From Selaginella moellendorffii (lineage: Eukaryota; Streptophyta; Lycopodiopsida; Selaginellales; Selaginellaceae), in contig NW_003314278.1 of assembly GCF_000143415.4 (NCBI RefSeq), positions 1,262,673 to 1,326,672 on the forward strand: a DNA stretch of 64,000 nt, in the 5' to 3' direction. Position numbers and translations under genes: made by a program. The notes beneath the pieces were generated by a model that searched no databases, was not told the DNA's origin, and was given only the letters and a program-made list of their open reading frames with translations. This document shows, one piece after another, positions 44,285 to 56,239 of the stretch (position 1 is its first letter; each line of letters starts with the position of its first letter).

Positions 44285-45950
44285 CATTGAGAAAATACAG
44301 TGTTGGGCAGACTGTTCGAGCTAAAATCCTTTCAAAACGCAAAACCAGCAGAAAGCACAGAAATGCTACCACTTTGGATTTATCTCTACGTCCATCTGAG
44401 CTTGCAGGTCTGTATGGTGTCCCTTTGAATTAGCTTAACTTGCAGGAAACGATGCTGCATGCTCAGTGATTACTGACCGTAACCATTGAACAGTCGATTA
44501 TCAGATACGTTCAAGAAGTAAAGGACAACTGGGCATGGCTAGTCCTCTCACCCCATCTTAAAGGCTGCCTTTTTTCGGAGCTTGAACGTTTTAAAGAGCG
44601 CTTCAAAGTCGGTGACCCGTTCCAGTGCCATATAAGAAGTGTTAACCACGAAAGGAAGCAAGTGGATTTTGCTCTACACCCGAAAACAAGTGACGAACAA
44701 TTCAAGAAAGGCGACCTGTTAGGCCGACGAATCACACGAGTTTTTGCTGGTGTTGGCGGACATACTGTGCAAGGCAGATGGGAAAGTTTCGGAAAAGTTC
44801 ATGTAACGATACATGGATTGATGACCCAGCCAGTTTATTTACAGAGGGACAGTTCGTAAGGTCTTGGATTTAAAACGACCAGGGAGGGGAAAGATGGGCT
44901 TGGAACTTTCAGTAAGTTGGTGGACGTGGTGGTTTTGAGTCCCTTCCGAGCTATCAAACACTTGAAAGGTAACTTCCGAGATTTGCATTAAATTTTTTTG
45001 ACTCTGCATCCAATGCTCGTATTGTCAATTCCGTGTTGGAACTTAAGCAAGATATGAAGTGCAAGTAAGCAGAAACCTTGCATGCTGTGGACGTGACTTG
45101 TTTTTGTGTTGCAGGGTTTTTGTCAAAAATGTGATGGAGAAAGGTTGTTTTGTGGTCCTGGCACCTTCACTTGAAGCTAGAATTCAACTGAAGAACCTAT
45201 TGAACTCGTTTGTACAAAACCCTGCAGAAATGTTTCCACCAGGCAAGGTGATATTGGGAAGGTATAAACTTTTCTCCGTATGGAAGTGTTTGCTGATATC
45301 TTCTTCTTCGTCAGAATTTTAAGCATCGAGCCATTGTCTGGGCACATTGAAATGTCTTTGGCGGCAACAACATCACAAGATTCAAGTGGCTGGAAGAAGT
45401 TTGGTGCTGGAGAGATCGTTAGTGGCCGCATACACAACATTGAAGCATTTGGGATCTTCATCAGCCTTGCCGAGAGCGATGTGGTAAGCTCTCTCTCTAT
45501 CTTGGTTTCAAGTTCTTAGTCTGTGCTCCAGGTTGCTTGTGTCATGTCTCTGAAGTGTCTTACGATTTTATTCAAGACTTGTCAACACTTTACAAAGTCG
45601 GCCAATGGGCTCAAGTAAAGATTCTAAAGGTGAGAACGAAAGCTTTAGTAAAACCACTGGGTTATGATTTCCCTCTACAGGTTGATGTGGAAACCAAACG
45701 TATATCTCTTGGAATGAAAGCGTCATATCTGACCCCTGAGGATGGCATCGAGCCGATGGAGGAAGAAGCTATAAATGAAGAGCCTTCGAACACAAATGTG
45801 CTCATGGATAATGATGAGAGGGAGGAGGAGGACTACTTGGATCTGGCATCAAAACGATTCCCACAGCTATGCATCAATCCACTCTCAACAAAGACGTTGA
45901 GGATACAGTGCCAATTGACTTGAAAGAGCAGAGTTACTTCTTGTTTATAT
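44285..45950 (+). pseudogene. RRP5: RRP5 fragment (S1-repeat rRNA biogenesis factor)
   Basis: RRP5 is a nucleolar S1-repeat protein needed for 18S and 5.8S rRNA processing. Visible segments are VGQTVRAKIL with LDLSLRPSELAG (44300-44410), VKDNWAWLVLSPHLKGCLFS (44520), FKVGDPFQCHIRSVN, the RITRVFAGVGG block (44730), VFVKNVMEKGCFVVLAPSLE (45114-45175), LSIEPLSGHIEMSLAA (45320), AGEIVSGRIHNIEAFGIFI (45405-45465), LCHVSEVSYDF (45538) and RISLGMKASYL with a Glu/Asp-rich tail (45700-45850). Introns lie at about 45068-45119, 45262-45317, 45484-45530 and 45630-45680. Frame breaks near 44800 and 45531 (one base short) show decay. The N-terminal S1 repeats and C-terminal HAT repeats are absent. Confidence 0.85.
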
Positions 45951-45974
45951 TTACTCTTCTCATGTCCTGCTTCT

Positions 45975-47876
45975 CAACAGGGAGGCTGCATATTTGCTAT
46001 CAATGGGAGCCCATATTTGCTATCTTCTTGCATTTTGAGCCTTTCTCCCCTTCTGCCAGACTTTGTCTTATAGGTGCTGACCATTGTAAGTATCCACGCA
46101 CGTACGCTAGTCCAGAAGCTATCCAGGTAAGCCGTGTTCGTCCTCAATAACAATTGTTAACCTTTTCTTCATCAGCGAATGGAAGTGTACGAATTTGCAA
46201 GAGTGACCAGCAATTCCCAGTTTATTTTACTTCCTTTTCAGCCATACAAGCTTATTTATGCGTCGATGCTTGCTGAAGCTGGAAAGATAAACAAAGCTTT
46301 AAGGTTGGTAGTGATTTTTAACTGTATCCTTCGTTAACACAAGGTTTCTCTTCGAAGGTATTGCCAAGCGGTGTTGAAAACATTGAAAACAGCGGGCCAT
46401 GCAGCTGATGTGTGCAAAGAAGCGGCTGTAGCCTTGGAAGAGCGTCTTCATATCCACTCTCAGGTTTGTAAGTGGACACTCGGCTTTTATACTCACTTTC
46501 CTGTTATCCAGGGAGGCTCAACGTCAATTGTGCAACGGTTTTTTGGCAATATTGGTCTACACAAGATGATAGGCCCTTCGCCCCCGAAAGCTTCCGATAA
46601 TGCTGATATTAATAACCGTCCTGCAACAGCTTCTAGCAGAAGCAGTGTATCACTTGCCTCATCGGCATCAATGGAACCCATAAGTGATAATACGAGAAGA
46701 TCCAACATGCCAGCGAGAAGCATTTCTGAGCCTGACTTTAGGCCTGCACAGGTAACTCGACTTGCTCTTGTGTACCTTCAATTAAGACTTGTATTCTTTC
46801 ATCAGATCATTAGTCCAGCTAAAGGAACACCAAACAGAGGCGTCTTTACTTCTTTCGTGCAAAGAGCGATGGGCTTCATAAAAACACCTTCGAAGGAGGT
46901 TTGTAGAAGCTTTGGAAAGAGCACTAGCTGATTGATGGTCGGGTATGTGATGCAGGCAAAGCTTGGCAACAGCAACAAGTTTAGATACAATGAGACACTG
47001 AAGCACTGGGTTGAAGAAGGAGCTGAGGCACAAGCACCAGAGCTTCCGTTGGCTCCTCCTCCCATGGCAAACAAGCTCGTCTCACGCATGGAGGAGAATG
47101 GCGCTCCTATTTCCATGTCGCTGGAGAGACCACAGCCAACTCCAGAAAGGCCACAACCAGTTGTGAGTGGAATCCCACCAATGCCTCCGAGCAGTAACCA
47201 GTACGCAGCTCATGCACATCAAAACGTTAGATCAAGGTACCGTTTTGGTCATTCCCAGGACTCCAATCTCATGAGGTTTTTACAGATATGTCGATACATT
47301 CAACAAAGGTAGCATAACACCATCCAAGACATCATCGGACTCTCCTCCACTTCTTCAGAGAGCTGATCTTTAAAAACATCCCAAAGATATAGTGGGTTTT
47401 GTGGATTGCACAAAATGGCAAAGGCAAGCGCAAAGCCTTTGGCTCCAACGAGATTTTTCGTGCCTGCGGCCGCTGCTGCCGCTGCTCCAGATATCAACAG
47501 CAACACAGTGGATCCTTCCTCGGCACCAGACTTTGTCTCTGACATGGCATTCTCAAACGGGAATGGAGCATTCGCTCAGCCGGTTGTACAGGATATGAGA
47601 AACGATCCGGGGCCAACGCCTGATCATCTCTCGAGCAGCTCTTCACCAGCAATGTTCTATTCGAATCGCTATCCAGCAGCACTGTCGACCGTCTCGTTGC
47701 CGCCACCTCCAGTGCTGGAAGTCACTCCGCTAGTGATGGTCGAGCAGCAGCAGCAAAACCAACGCCAGGAAAGTTCGATTCATCGGCACCACCATCAACA
47801 GTCTGGCACAGTGGGATTCGAAGCTGCCAGTTCCTCCAGAGTGTTTGGAGACGACTTGCAAGAGGTGGAATTGTAA
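45975..47876 (+). pseudogene. SEC16: SEC16 3' half, copy B
   Basis: Same gene part as copies A and C, plus strand. It shows CLIGADHCKYPRTYASPEAI (about 46070), YASMLAEAGKINKALRYCQA, LKTLKTAGHAADVCKEAAVA (46371), SMEPISDNTRRSNMPARSIS (46665-46725), KEGAEAQAPELPLAPPPMAN, RYVDTFNKGS-type sequence (47290), the Ala-rich segment and the C-terminal end GDDLQEVEL (47876). About 75 bp (47330-47410) interrupt the RYVDTFN-to-KASAKPLA join. The 5' edge at 45975 falls directly after the RRP5 fragment. Unlike A and C it lacks the AT-rich 3' flank: similarity stops after GAAGCGAGGAAGC at about 48001. Confidence 0.85.
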
Positions 47877-48102
47877 ATCACACTCCACAAGTAAGTAGTG
47901 TTGCTGGGTGGATTTTGGTAGAGCAGTGTAGCGAAGTAGTAATAAGGAGGAATTCTTTTTGGCTGGGGTGATTCTTTGGAGCCACGAGCGAAGCGAGGAA
48001 GCTCCTTAAAGTTGCTAGAGAAAGGAAACTCTTTACAGTGTAACAAATAAAAGTAAAGGCCTTGTGATGAATATACCTCGAATAATCTCCCGGATTTAAA
48101 AT

Positions 48103-49505
48103 ATGGCGCGCGTAGCTCACAAGGCATCGTCTTGGTGGGATGAAACGCTGGTTGTCTACGCGCGGTGTGGGCATTTGGAGGAATCGAGAAGGATATTTGA
48201 TGCATTGCTGGCCAAGAACATCGCGTCGTGGACGGCGCTCCCGACCGCGTATGCCGAGAGTGGGCATCTGGGGGAGGCCAAGGCAGCGTTCGATCGAATG
48301 GCGGTGTGGGACGTAGTTTCCTCCACTGCGATGGTCAAGGCGCTGGGCGATTGTGGGCGGATTGGATCGAGCAAGGCGGTGTTTGATGCGATGCCCGAGA
48401 GGAACTGCAAGACGTGGGCGACGCTGCTGCGGGGATTTGCTAGATTGGGCGAGCGAGAGAAGTGCTGGATCGGATGCCCGAGACGAATGTGGTAGCGTGG
48501 ACGATCCTCGTGCAGGGTTTCGCGCAGCGCGGGCGAGTGGGCGATGCGAAGGCTGCGTTTGATTCCATGCCCGAGAAGAACAGCATCACTCGCGCGGTGA
48601 TGCTCGTCATGTTTGCGGAGAATGGATTCGTGAGGAGGCGGAGGATGTCTTCCAGGAGATTGTCCACCGAAACGCGATCCTCTGGGGGGCGATGCACTGC
48701 TGCTATGCCCAAAATGGGGATTTGATTCAAGCCAAGAGTTTGTTTGATAGGATGCCTCAGCACAACGTACTTTCGTGGACGATTATGATCATACGCGCAA
48801 AACGGTGATGCTGATCAAGGAAAACAGTTGTTTGAAGAAATGCCACACAGAGATCTTGTTTCATGGAACGCGATAATCGCTGTTTATGCCCAGAGAGGTC
48901 GTTTCAAAGAGGCGATCCGGGCGTTTTCTTTGGTTTGCTGCTGGGATTCCTATTCATGGAACACAATTCTAGTGGTATATGCTCTAGATGCAAATATTCG
49001 TGATGCTAAGTAAGCGTTCGATGAGATGCCAACTTGGAACTTGGTCTCCTGGAACACGATTCGTGCAGCATATGCCCAAACCGGGCATGCGTATTCTGCG
49101 ATCCAGCTCTTTTGGGCGATGTTTCTTCACGGCTTTGACCCCGACAAGGCAGCGTTTGCCATCGTTTTGACGGCGTGTAGCCATCTGGGGCTCGTCAAGG
49201 AAGCAGTAAGCTACTTCACGGCAATGAGCTTTGACAATGGATTGGATCCTTCGCAAGACCACTACACCTGCATTGTTGATGCTCTCCGACGACTAGGGCG
49301 ATTGAAAGAGGCCGAGGATGTCCTGGAGAATATGCCTTTGCCAGCAGATGGAGTTGCATGGGCAACGTTTCTTAACGCGTGCAAAAACCACGGGGAGATG
49401 AATCGAGGGATGCATGCTGTGGAATTTACGTGCCAGTCCAGCCTTGTGAGTGATGCATTGCCTTATGTGATGCTGGAGAACATCTTCAGAGCACTTCAGA
49501 CTTGA
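48103..49505 (+). pseudogene. PLS-class PPR protein relict
   Basis: PPR proteins bind organellar RNA; PLS-class members guide C-to-U editing or processing. Repeated about 31-35-residue units are seen: VVYARCGHLEESRRIFDALL, AYAESGHLGEAKAAFDRMAV, ALGDCGRIGSSKAVFDAMPE, FAQRGRVGDAKAAFDSMPEK, AIIAVYAQRGRFKEAIRAF, AAYAQTGHAYSAIQLFWAMF, and the E-motif-like DGVAWATFLNACKNHGEMN. Frameshifts near 48455, 48620 and 48795 and a stop at 49009 break it. The GC content is higher than in the transposons around it, as for host genes of lycophytes. It starts about 225 bp after SEC16 copy B. Confidence 0.85.
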
Positions 49506-51074
49506 TTCTTTACTGTTTTGATGTGTTGACCCAAACATTGATCGTTGAGATCCAGCCATTCCTCGACCCACCCCATCCCCCATGGGTGGAGAGCGGGACG
49601 CACAGAGATTGGGCATAGGAGAGTCTTCAGAAATCTATCTGGAGTGTTAAGTGCAGTGGGTTTGCTATAGCCAGCAACGCAAGATCCAATGCTGCTGTTG
49701 TGAATTTGAGCAGCAGCACTGCGCTCCTCCTGCTCCACATCAGTGCCATGCTAGGCGTGGCAATCCAGATTCTCAAGACCATGCCGGTGAGAGTCTATCA
49801 TGAGCTCCTGTTGAAAGTGGGAAGTAGTGGTGTGAAATGCTTGCGTTTGAGGCGCGGGTGGAGATGGGCTCATTGATACCTCGTTCCCATTGCCTTCCTT
49901 GTATCCTATCTCCCTCGTTGCCTCCCGACATGCTTCATATGTTCTCCTCTCTGAGTTCCATATGTTATCCTCTCCGCTGGCAACGGGCCCTCAGCCCATT
50001 CTTGATATTTACAAAGGCTCCATTGGATGTTGATACAGGGAATTAAATTTAAAGACAATTTGGGCTTAATCTATGTTGAATGGATTGCTCTTTGCAAAGC
50101 ATGTATGCAAGGTGATTTTACAAGGAAATTTATCAAATCTTGTAAAAAGTCAATGCCATACCTGTCAAGAACGAAATCCCTGGAGAGCTTTAGGAATTAG
50201 TATAGGGATATATAGGGATGCATAATGAAGGATAGTTAAGTAATTTGATGATGAGAAGTTTGACATGGCGCAAGCAGAGTGCGCCTCTCAAGGCATCCAA
50301 ATCTATGTTCTAGCTCCCATTTGGAAATAAGAAAGATTACAAGGGCCATTTCCTACTCATCCATTCCCTTCGAAACCTTTCTTTCTATTCTGCAGGGTGG
50401 AGTTTTACATATAATGTTGTTGTCACAAATAATTATAAAGCAAGTATAAGGGAATATTTCTTCTTCAATGGCAACTAGCACTTTGTAAAATGTTTTGTGA
50501 CCAACTATTCCCTTCTCTTCCAATATCATGGAATATAAGTATATGAAAATTTTCAAAACTATCATGTTGGAGTACAATCTTAATCATTCTTAAACTCTTA
50601 GGAATACTAGACTCAACTCTTCAGTTCCCTTTAATCTTTCAGTCTAGCATCATTCCAAATCCAGGATTGGTATTCAGATTTAGAATATTGCACTAGCCTT
50701 TTGAGACAAGGATAATTAGTTGTTATTTCAATCTACATTGAGTTATCATTTAAATAGATTGCTACTTTGTCCTCTATGACATGCTAGATGGAGAAAAAGT
50801 GTTATATAAGATCATATTTTTTATGCATTCCCCAAGTATTCTTTATAATTCAAATATTTATTTTAATAGATTTTTTTCTGCAGGCTATTTGCAAAAGAAC
50901 ACCAAACAGCTGATTGCATAAATAGAAGATGATGGATTATGGTTTCCAGACATGCAAATGATTCTTTCACAAGGTGTATGACCTATTTGCACACATATTA
51001 TATTTTTATATTCTTTATTTTTCCACAATACCTATCTTTTATACCTTCAGTTTTGAGTATTTCTTCAACGTAGG
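49506..51074. other. 1.6 kb without a supported gene
   Basis: After the PPR relict come mixed sequence and then AT-rich DNA. Open frames are at most 80 codons and show no motif. Confidence 0.4.
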
Positions 51075-51352
51075 CACTATATTTTTGGTTTGCTTAATAG
51101 ACACTGCACATGTGACTATCACAGTCAAATTGTGATGGCTACATCAGCAATTTGACGTAATGTTGCCTTAGTACATGTCACCGTCACCATCATTTTTTTA
51201 ACAGTGGCATTGTGACAATGAAATCAATTTGAATGTTTTTCAAAACTAGCCCAGCTGGTTGACCACCATGAAACTTGTAAGTTAAAATGCTGATGTGGTA
51301 GTTATTTCCTCCCGCCACTATTCCTGACATATTAATTCATGGTTTTAGAGTC

Positions 51353-52270
51353 TTGAGCAGAATGGGAGAGCAACAGTTGAACGATTTGGAGATTGTGTTC
51401 TCCACTCAATGTCAGCAAGAGTTTCTGTATGATGGTTCTCAATTCAGCAGGGGGAATTTTACTGCTCCCACTCCACCGAAGCTTCTGAAACCAATTAGAA
51501 ATCAAGGGCATTGCTCTTTAAATGAATTGTTGGCTCTGAATGAAGCAAAGAAGCATGATTTCTTCTTATAGTAGCAAGGTAGCATTCAGGAGGCACAAGA
51601 CTACAAGCATTCATTGGCAGCAAGTTTCTGAGTAAGTTTTGGATTTTTTAGACTTCCAGTCATTCACTAAGTTTTCAACTATTGTTTGACACATGGTGTC
51701 AACCATTTGCCTAGGCAATGCCAATCTCGTTGGGAGTATATCTACAAAGAGTTCAACAGAATCAAGTCATATGAATATCATGTTCCTACTGGCAAAACCA
51801 GTACTGAAACATGATAATAGAGCAACATCGTGGAGCTAATTTACCACCAAAGTTCAATGATCAACTCTATGCAATGATGGATGAGTGGCTTTAGGACTGT
51901 CAAACTGTAAATTCACAGAGATAGACTTAGGAATCAATATTTTCACCACCTACATCCCTAAAGGTATGTTTTGTAGTTTTTGCTTATGATCACTTTTGGC
52001 AATGACAGGAAACAAAAACAATCCTGAAAAGCATAGTTTAGGCTGGCTGAGGAAGAAGTCCTGCACACAACTTGTAGAACAACTTGCAGGAGTGTTGTGT
52101 GACAACAATGTGAGCCTCATTGATACAATGGAAAATAGCTAAAAGGAAATTTGTTGTTATAATCTGAAGAAGGAAGAATTCATGGAGCGTACTCTGGTTG
52201 TGAATAGCCAGATGGTGAAGAGTGTGGATCAAGTAGCTCAAGCCTTGTTTGCAATTGCTGATTCTTTGGT
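51353..52270 (+). pseudogene. Harbinger ORF1, Myb/trihelix-like
   Basis: Broken plus-strand frames begin with 72 codons (MSRMGEQQLNDLEIVFSTQC...). They continue with QCQSRWEYIYKEFNRIKSYE (about 51717-51777), the third helix of a trihelix/Myb-like DNA-binding domain. A helical end follows (LVEQLAGVLCDNNVSLI, MVKSVDQVAQALFAIADSL, 52060-52270). In PIF/Harbinger elements this protein binds the ends and imports the transposase into the nucleus. Several stops are present. Confidence 0.55.
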
Positions 52271-53329
52271 AAATCAATTCATTTTCTTATTCATGAAATT
52301 AATTGTAGTTTACAGTGTCATTGATTACTATCTCCAAAGTGATGAGAGAGATGATGACTGATGAAGATGTGATGATTTACCTGATCAACAATTCTAGGCC
52401 AACATTCTCACCTTGCATTGCCACTGCCAATATCCTTGGATCAATTCCATCAATTTAGATAGAGCATTTTTGTTGGAAGGACATGAGCGTTCACGTAAAG
52501 CTGTTTGTATCAGTTGTTTGGCAATAGAAACACAAATGGATCAGAGTTAAATTGAAAGGAAAGAAAGAACTTTGCAAGAGTAAGTACCAAGAATGCCACA
52601 CTGCAAAATGACAATCTTTATATATGGTTGATTGAATCCCCTCTCAGTGATCACTGCTCGAGTGTTGCCTATAAGCTTGGCAATACTGTGGGGATTCAAG
52701 ATGAGATTTTTCCCAAGGAACGAAGAGAGGAAAATACATATTGGAAGTAAAGATTGTTGTATTATCTTTGACCACCCTGGTACTCACAATCTTCCGGACA
52801 ACATCCAGGCCTTCTACCACCCGCCCTACCACCGAATTCATTGGGAATTTCAAAGAATTCATTGGGAAACCAAGTAGGATCCCAACTTCTAGTGATAGAA
52901 CAACTTCAATGGCCTCAAGCTGCATTCCCTTGTGTCACCAGCCTCAAGCTGCATTTCCAAGTGCCTTCTGCAGCACCATTCCAAATCATTTTGTTCCCTT
53001 TTCCTCTTGCCGCCAGACGACTCTCATTTAATCATTTTAAAACCTTCCCTATGAGAAGAACAGAAATGAACCTGAATGTTAGAATCAGACCAACACTGGC
53101 AGCAGCTGTGACTCTAAACTCATCATAGCCCCCCTCTCTCTACTATCAGCCAGGTTCTCTGCTGCACCCACATTCAAGCCTTGTACTGAAATCTCCGAAT
53201 TAAAACCTTGAAAAATAAAACAAAACTTGTGTTTGTGAGCATGCTAAAATAAATAAATTCGTGAGCTTCAAGTGAATTTGTTTAAGTCTACTACATAAGT
53301 AATGAGAACGTTCCTAATCTCCGTAGCAG
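52271..53329. other. Spacer between the Harbinger genes
   Basis: Frames 52644-53128 on both strands (80-96 codons) show no domain. Partial internal duplications are visible (GGGAATTTCAAAGAATTCAT, CCTCAAGCTGCATT). Confidence 0.35.
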
Positions 53330-54400
53330 TGACATGAGGCTCCGGTCACCAGCCTTGTGGTTGATTAGTCATTGGCTCAAGCTCAATGTCTATTTCCCCT
53401 ATGTCACCTATACCAATAATGAAGTTATGCAGAATGCAAGCTGTTTTTATGGCACTTGTTAATTGAGTGATGGTCTCAACTTTAACCAACTTCCTAAACA
53501 TCCTCTAACGACCTTTAAGCAATCCGAAACTTCTCTCACATACCATCCTCAAAGACGACAAGTAAAAGTTGAATGCTTCCTTCAATTTAGTTCCATTTGC
53601 ACTTGGAAATGGTCCAACCATGGAAGCTCGTAGTATCCTGAGTCTCCGATGATATACTCCCAAAACTGATATTGGCCTCTTGAGACTATTGGTCTGTTAA
53701 GAATCTCACATGATTGAGCTCTTCTGTAGAATGACCTTTTCCTCAAAATAGTTATGTCATTGCAACCCCTAGGATCTCCAACTCAAATATCCAAGAACCT
53801 TGCTTCACTATCAATGATTGCTTGCATGACAATTGAGTTATCCTTGTCCTTGTTGTAATAATTACTTGCAAAAGTGTTTCCAGGAAGTTCAACTTCAAAA
53901 TATGTGCAGCCAATTGCACCATAGCAATTCAAGAAGCCACAAAAACTCTCAAAACCTATTTTTACTACTGACAGATTTACTGGCCACACAAGAAATTGTC
54001 CTAGATGCTGGAATGTTGAGTCAAAGAACTTCTAACAATACTTCCGGACAATTGCTTTAGAAACACCAAAATGCTTTGTCAAACTAGCAAAAGAATCACA
54101 TAAAGCTAATCTCCGTAAAACAATGGCAACTTTCTTACCAACAAGAACATATCTAGATGGAATGTTTTTCAAATTTGGAGGCAATGTTGTTTGCATTGAT
54201 AGAGCAATAAGTTTGTAGATTGTCATGAACTGTTCTGAAGAACTCTCTCCACCTTATTGGATCTTGCATTCTAACCTCATCCACCCAATGATGAAACCAA
54301 TGAAGAGACCTTGGTTTGATATAGAAATCTCCCTCCTGAAAGAAGTTCAATTGCAACCAACTCCCAACTACTGCCAATCACATGTGATGATACACTAGCA
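53330..54400 (-). pseudogene. Harbinger DDE transposase/nuclease
   Basis: Minus-strand frames give, in order: FHHWVDEVRMQDPIRWREFF (54300), LKNIPSRYVLVGKKVAIVLR and SLTKHFGVSKAIVRKYC (54226-54032), FCGFLNCYGAIGCTYFEVEL (about 53960-53900), MQAIIDSEARFLDI (53830-53783), GDPRGCNDITILRKRSFYRR (53770), and ISGDSGYYELPWLDHF-type sequence (53640). The family has GAIDGTH at the first catalytic position; here it is GAIGCTY, so the first Asp is lost. Stops and a frame change near 53780 confirm decay. Confidence 0.8.
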
Positions 54401-54745
54401 CTAATTGTTGTTAAAGAGTAGCTTCAAGCCTCTCATCCTCAAGATCTTCTCTAAGACACCTTCTAGATCTTCTATAAGCAACAACTAACTGATCAATTGT
54501 AGCAGCAGCCACAACAACCACAAAAACCACAACAATTGCCTTATTCATCCCACAGGAACCCTAATGATGTAGCATTAATCAATGACAAATCAGCATTGAC
54601 TCAATGGTAACTTGATTTTGGAATATTCTAGAATAATCTGATGTGGATGATGGTTACATGTACAACATTTTATCACTGTCACCGCACAGAAAATGACAAT
54701 GATGGTCACATAGCATCTCTAAGCAAACCAACATAGGATATACCT

Positions 54746-55480
54746 AGGTATTCTTGAATGTTCTATAATCTAATTGTTGATATTTCTTTAGAATAATCTT
54801 GTAGTTATAAATTCAAAACATTTAATAATGGTCATCACGTTGACTACAAAGAGTTGACTATATAGTTGACTGACAGTTCTGGCAAAAAGATGTTGTTTTG
54901 AGAACTACATTATAGTTCAATGTTTGGACATGTGTTTGTAGGTGTGATTTTGTGGCAAGGAAGCAAGAGCAACAGGAGGTCCTCTAGACAAGCTAACTTT
55001 TGAAGTTTAACCAACTACCACCTCCATGCAAGGGTACTTTCCACGAGCTCAAAGTGTAGAGGGCTAGCTTTTGATTTTATTTTGGTTGTTCTCTAGGCCC
55101 AATCTGTTAAGAGTGATGCAAAGAGACTGTTATTGATCAGGCCAGGGATTTCCAACTCAAAGCTATGTTTCTCATACCTGAAAAGTGTATCCATGAAATA
55201 TATATATATATCCTCTTGTGGTTTCTCTTCTAAGTTAGAAGATGAGTGTCTAAGGTTATACATATCAAAGTACAAACCAAAGAAGTAGATCAATAGATCT
55301 CCCCGCGATGTGTCAATTATCAGTCGAATGAGGCAAGTAGCAAATACTTGGTTTTTGTAAGCACTTGTCGCAGCTCTCCTAAGAGCCTCACTCTATTGAC
55401 ACCCTACCCGGGTTGAGCCATTGGACTAGCTAGATGTCAATCAACATGTGATATGATTCCCTTAGCCAACCAATAGAGTC
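54746..55480. other. No gene seen; AT microsatellite at about 55198-55212
   Basis: Open frames are under 70 codons. A short AT run is present. The last 200 bp may be the internal domain of the Cassandra-like element to the right. Confidence 0.35.
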
Positions 55481-55481
55481 G

Positions 55482-55700
55482 GATCTGAGACCGCTCCGAT
55501 ACCAAATGTAAGCTCTTGAATTTAGACTTCCTAGGAGGTCACCCAACTCAGTACTATTTAAACCCAAGGATGCTTAACCCTAAATATCCCAAGACCCTTA
55601 ACCGATTGGAAAAGAGGGTGCACTTTTGTTCATGGGCCCTTTCCCTCTATATTTGAACCCCATAGATCGTCTCTTAAGTCATTCTCTTTGGTTTCTTACA
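55482..55700 (-). mobile_element. Cassandra-like LTR with 5S rRNA sequence and primer binding site
   Basis: 55507-55700 is a 194-bp LTR with TGTAAG...CTTACA ends. On the minus strand it contains GGTTAAGCATCCTTGGGTTT, AATAGTACTGAGTTGGGTGA and CCTCCTAGGAAGTC. These match the internal promoter half of plant 5S rRNA (A box, intermediate element, C box). Right after the LTR, at 55504-55492 on the minus strand, is TGGTATCGGAGCG, one base from the usual initiator-tRNA-Met primer site TGGTATCAGAGC. 5S-carrying terminal-repeat retroelements with this layout are the Cassandra family, which are non-coding TRIMs. A second LTR is not found to the left, so the element is incomplete. Confidence 0.82.
55525..55578 (-). 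ncRNA. 5S rRNA-like promoter region within the LTR
   Basis: The minus-strand block covers the 3' two thirds of 5S rRNA, including the RNA polymerase III control elements. The 5' third of 5S rRNA is not recognisable, so it is not a functional 5S gene. Confidence 0.75.
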
Positions 55701-56239
55701 GTTTTCTTTTAGTCAATTTGCTTTGAAAAACAATTTATGTCTAGATCTGAAGCAAAGTTTTCCACAAATTAGCTATCATATGTTTGAAAAGCTACTTAAT
55801 GTCATTCCATAAGCAAATTGATCTATAACAGGTTATCATGCGTTACACAATTTAACTTTTGTGTTGATTCCACAGGGCAATTTCACGGAATGGTTTCCAC
55901 GGCCCATTCAAATTAGTCTTTAGTGTTAATCTAGTTTGCCTAAAATTTGCCAAAAGCAATAAGCCACTCTTTGACTTGAGTTGACAATATTCTGCTCAAA
56001 GTATACAGAAATCTGACTCCTTATATCTTTACTATTGTCAAAGAAAGTGTGATAATACTTTATAAGTACATAGAATAAATAAGACTTATATATGTGGAGT
56101 TACCTATACAAAAAGAAAATAGGACTAGGATTCTTCCTATATAGAGAGATAGTTTACCTATCCAAGCTAAATGTAAATTCTGAGTATTATAACTTGTAAA
56201 GGATTTATAAAATTTTTCCTACTAAACAATTGTTAAATT
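55701..56239. other. No gene seen
   Basis: AT-rich sequence without open frames of note. Confidence 0.35.

Larger units (their letters stand above)
51075..54745. mobile_element. PIF/Harbinger-type DNA transposon
   Basis: Both ends carry an imperfect inverted repeat around TTGGTTTGCTTA and a TGTGACNATCA block (51081-51122 and, inverted, about 54690-54745). The interior has the two genes typical of the superfamily: a Myb/trihelix-like ORF1 (51353-52270, plus) and the DDE transposase (53330-54400, minus). Both are broken. The exact termini and the 3-bp target duplication are not resolved. Confidence 0.7.

Noticed and set aside
55525-55578. Functional 5S rRNA gene
   Set aside because: Only the promoter-containing part matches, the 5' third is absent and it is enclosed in an LTR.
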